NCBI RefSeq assembly: GCF_002217755.1
Contig: NZ_BCFL01000018.1
Span: 806,001 to 870,000 of the forward strand
Source: Streptomyces hyaluromycini
Lineage (GTDB): Bacteria > Actinomycetota > Actinomycetes > Streptomycetales > Streptomycetaceae
DNA length: 64,000 bases
Reading direction: 5' to 3'
This document shows positions 63,571 through 64,000 of the stretch, piece after piece. The notes below the pieces were generated by a model. It was not told the origin of the DNA, did not search any database, and saw only the letters and a list, made by a program, of their open reading frames with translations. The translations under genes were made by a program, and so were the position numbers. Every line of letters begins with the position of its first letter. Position 1 is the first letter of the stretch.

Positions 63571-63609
63571 TTCAGTACCTGAAACAACCATGCTCCTGAA
63601 TATTTCAGG
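63571..63609. promoter_or_regulatory. Two MarR-type operators between oxidoreductase and marR
   Basis: TTCAG-TAC-CTGAA (63571-63583) and CCTGAA-TAT-TTCAGG (63595-63609) are palindromes with related TTCAG/CTGAA half-sites on 24-bp spaced centres, about two turns of DNA. They lie in the 90-bp gap between the divergent starts, so MarR probably represses both genes. Confidence 0.8.
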
Positions 63610-63638
63610 ATGTCAAGTAACGCGGTACCCTGGAGTGC

Positions 63639-64000
63639 ATGTCGTCCACACAGTCCACCCCCGCGCAGACCCGCCGCCCCGACGCCCTGACCCTGGAGGT
63701 CGTCGAGCTCATCGGGGACGTCGTGGCCCGTTTCTACGCGGACTACGAGGAGGCGGCGGGCGAGCACACGCTCACCGGGGCGCAGGCGCGGCTGCTCAGC
63801 CTGCTGTCGCTGGAGCCGCTGCCGATGCGGAAGCTGGCACAGAAGCTGAAGTGCGAGCCGTCCAACGTGACGGGGATCGTGGACCGGCTGGAGGCACGCG
63901 GGCTCGTGGAGCGGCGGCCCGACCCGACGGACCGCCGGGTGAAGCTGGCCGCGGCGACGGACGAGGGCCGACGGGTCGCCCGTGACCTGCGCGAGGGGTT
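63639..64000 (+). CDS. MarR-family transcriptional regulator (3' end outside window)
   Basis: At least 120 residues from ATG 63639. The winged helix is LTGAQARLLSLLSLEPLPMR then KLAQKLKCEPSNVTGIVDRL and the wing PDPTDRRVKLAAATDEGRR, the usual MarR DRR signature. The C-terminal dimer helix is cut by the window edge. It is divergent from the enone reductase, with two palindromes in between. The signal is probably an electrophile or phenolic compound, or an oxidant (one Cys near residue 72). Confidence 0.9.
   Translation, partial: MSSTQSTPAQTRRPDALTLEVVELIGDVVARFYADYEEAAGEHTLTGAQARLLSLLSLEPLPMRKLAQKLKCEPSNVTGIVDRLEARGLVERRPDPTDRRVKLAAATDEGRRVARDLREG

Overview
The window is high-GC actinobacterial chromosome, almost certainly Streptomyces. 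Third codon positions are nearly all G or C, GTG and TTG starts are common, and several genes belong to families typical of Streptomyces (DUF3052, DUF3145, DUF4429, PucR-type FasR). The fasR-fabD-fabH-acpP-fabF block and aceE next to terD genes match the conserved core of Streptomyces chromosomes. No prophage, integrase, transposase gene or CRISPR array was seen. Two genes run off the ends: an O-methyltransferase on the left and a MarR regulator on the right.

Layout. 1-7 kb: small conserved genes, a GNAT enzyme, an EmrB-type exporter with a fused MarR-like tail, a peptidoglycan-binding membrane protein and a HAD phosphatase. 7.3-8.1 kb: a TMEM165/GDT1-family membrane protein preceded on its own strand by a yybP-ykoY (Mn2+) riboswitch. 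8.3-17.4 kb: a secreted HNH nuclease, a PhoD-like phosphatase, an FAD/NAD(P)-binding protein, a DedA-like protein, a PanE-like reductase and a TrpF homologue. A tRNA-Val(UAC) lies at 17.4 kb. 17.7-24.9 kb: envelope genes, including a secreted amidase-fold protein, a polysaccharide-deacetylase-like protein and a class A penicillin-binding protein with a degenerate transpeptidase domain.

25.3-34.4 kb is the most distinctive region, a Ter (tellurium/stress response) island. A minus-strand operon encodes a citrate-lyase-like C-C lyase, an 865-residue fusion of two phosphoribosyltransferase modules (PRTase_2-TRSP and StiP-type PRTase_1-PELOTA) and a HAD phosphatase. Divergent from it and beyond it lie three TerD-domain proteins, one TerA/TerD-like protein and a DUF475 TerC-like membrane protein. 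Comparative genomics has proposed that such operons make a nucleoside-like metabolite; none of this is proven here.

34.5-38.7 kb: a peroxiredoxin, a DUF3052 protein and the pyruvate dehydrogenase E1 gene aceE. 38.8-46.6 kb: a potassium channel, a DHA2 exporter with divergent TetR, an alpha/beta hydrolase, DUF4429, MerR and GNAT genes and a serine hydrolase. 46.8-53.2 kb: a pirin, then the fatty-acid cluster fasR-fabD-fabH-acpP-fabF and a DUF3145 gene. 53.5-64 kb: a lipoprotein SGNH hydrolase, aldose epimerase, RidA, a dehydrogenase with divergent LysR, a secreted C15-peptidase-like protein, EI24, a serine hydrolase, and an oxidoreductase with divergent MarR and two palindromic operators.

A family of GC-rich inverted-repeat elements (called R1, R2 and R3 here) recurs at least eight times between genes. 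One copy lies in frame inside the PRTase fusion gene. Another is split by a 169-bp element with 23-bp inverted ends and CTAG at both borders, which looks like a MITE.
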